DNA of 64,000 nt from Dietzia sp. B32 (GTDB lineage Bacteria; Actinomycetota; Actinomycetes; Mycobacteriales; Mycobacteriaceae): the NCBI RefSeq assembly GCF_024732245.1, contig NZ_CP093845.1, positions 2,480,001 through 2,544,000 of the forward strand, in the 5' to 3' direction. The notes beneath the pieces are model-generated. The model made no database searches. It saw only the letters and a program-made list of their open reading frames with translations, and had not been told where the DNA came from. Positions 63,125-64,000 of the stretch are shown here, one piece after another. Position 1 is the first letter of the stretch. Each line of letters opens with the position of its first letter. The translations under genes and the position numbers were made by a program.

Positions 63125-64000
63125 GTGATCGATCTCAAGCTGCTCCGCGAGAACCCCGACGTCGTCCGCGACTCCCAGCGCACCCGTGGTGAGGACCCGT
63201 CGCTGGTCGACCAGCTGCTCGCGGCGGACGAGGCCCGCCGGTCCTCGATCGCGGCCGCGGACGGCGCCCGCGCCGAGCAGAAGGCCCACGGCAAGAAGGT
63301 GGGCCGGGCCACGCCCGACGAACGCCCCGCGCTGCTTGAGGCCGCGGGCGCGTTGAAGCAGGCGGTCAAGGACGCGGAGGAAGCCGAGAAGACCGCCGCC
63401 GCGGAGGTCGACCGGCTCCAGCGGATGCTGTCCAACATCGTCGAGGAGGGCACGCCCGCCGGCGGCGAGGACGACTTCGTGGAGATCGAGCGCGTCGGCG
63501 AGATCCCGAGCTTCGACTTCGAGCCGAAGGACCACCTCGAGCTCGGCGAGAGCCTGGGGCTGCTCGACATGGAGCGCGGTGCCAAGGTCTCCGGCGCGCG
63601 CTTCTACTTCCTCACCGGCTACGGCGCCCTTCTACAGCTGGGCATGCTGCAGCTGGCCGCGCAGAAGGCCACCGCGAACGGCTTCACGATGATGATCCCG
63701 CCCGTTCTGGTGCGGCCCGAGATCATGCAGGGCACCGGGTTCCTGGGTGCGCACGCCGATGAGGTCTACAAGCTCGAGGCCGACGACCTCTACCTGGTCG
63801 GCACCTCCGAGGTCGCGCTCGCCGGCTACCACCAGGGCGAGATCCTCGACCTGTCGGACGGGCCCAGGCGCTATTGCGGCTGGTCCTCCTGCTTCCGCCG
63901 CGAGGCCGGCAGTCACGGCAAGGACACCCGCGGCATCATCCGCGTCCACCAGTTCGACAAGGTCGAGATGTTCTCCTGGTGCAAGCCCGAGGAGGCCCAC
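63125..64000 (+). CDS. serS: Seryl-tRNA synthetase (3' end outside window)
   Basis: Charges tRNA(Ser) with serine. The first 292 codons are present. The N-terminal antiparallel coiled-coil arm that grips the tRNA long variable arm spans about residues 25-105. The class II core then starts, with [17 protein letters not shown] (motif 1 region) and [20 protein letters not shown] (motif 2 with its Arg), followed by [13 protein letters not shown] 63125 was taken from the family N-terminus ([12 protein letters not shown]) and the -10 box 7 nt upstream. Motif 3 is beyond the window. Confidence 0.95.
   Translation, partial: MIDLKLLRENPDVVRDSQRTRGEDPSLVDQLLAADEARRSSIAAADGARAEQKAHGKKVGRATPDERPALLEAAGALKQAVKDAEEAEKTAAAEVDRLQRMLSNIVEEGTPAGGEDDFVEIERVGEIPSFDFEPKDHLELGESLGLLDMERGAKVSGARFYFLTGYGALLQLGMLQLAAQKATANGFTMMIPPVLVRPEIMQGTGFLGAHADEVYKLEADDLYLVGTSEVALAGYHQGEILDLSDGPRRYCGWSSCFRREAGSHGKDTRGIIRVHQFDKVEMFSWCKPEEAH

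Overview
The window is very GC-rich (about 70% by eye) and packed with genes on both strands, with short gaps and frequent ATGA/GTGA/TGATG overlaps. Gene content points to a Mycobacteriales actinobacterium, most likely Dietzia. This rests on an LCP (LytR-CpsA-Psr) protein, DUF4328/DUF5926/DUF6474-type proteins, mycobacterial-style leaderless promoters, and a gene order recalling M. tuberculosis gltBD-rraA-sodA-glpQ1-pheA-serS. The genus is an inference. No transposase, integrase, phage gene, rRNA, tRNA or CRISPR was seen, and no gene-free stretch exceeds 300 bases.

Layout. 1-7 kb: an edge-truncated Rrf2 regulator, a MobA-MoeA fusion with a TetR regulator, a divergent MFS exporter with a perfect palindromic operator, FdhD and a GT87-type mannosyltransferase. 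6.5-10 kb: cysE-cysK and a long-chain acyl-CoA synthetase. 10-14 kb: a GAF-domain activator, an ExaC-type aldehyde dehydrogenase, DUF779 and an HD hydrolase. 14-23 kb: a membrane-anchored GltB-like FMN protein, glycerate kinase, the first GSL-repeat secreted protein, an APH-AAA kinase fusion, a DUF4185 protein, a membrane glutaredoxin and a DUF4921 GalT-like protein. 23-32 kb: a large GSL-repeat protein, gltBD, a small anchored exoprotein, and an S4 and a flavodoxin-like protein. 32-37 kb: a small GSL protein, RraA, an allantoinase-like protein that has lost its metal ligands, cardiolipin synthase and a sortase-type GSL protein. 37-45 kb: SDR, TipA-like MerR, GabD2, CopC, DUF6474, a TM0106-type nuclease and another GSL protein. 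45-51 kb: a hydroxyacyl-CoA dehydrogenase-like SDR, ceramidase, SodA, Nudix, MsrA and cold-shock protein. 51-64 kb: DUF488, DUF4328, GDPD, DUF5926, LCP, CPBP protease, PheA, phosphoglycerate-mutase-like protein, minimal zincin, septum-formation protein, an ankyrin protein and the start of serS.

The most distinctive content is a dispersed set of five secreted proteins built from Gly-Ser-Leu (GSL) motifs (17.3, 23.2, 32.5, 36.3 and 44.7 kb). One has an LAxTG-type cell-wall anchor and two share a C-terminal LPPLP module. I do not recognise them as a described family, and they are the best candidate for an undescribed cell-surface system. The second most unusual item is the allantoinase-fold pseudoenzyme translationally coupled to cardiolipin synthase. 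Many genes start 6-8 nt after a TANNNT -10 box with no ribosome-binding site, so leaderless translation appears common.
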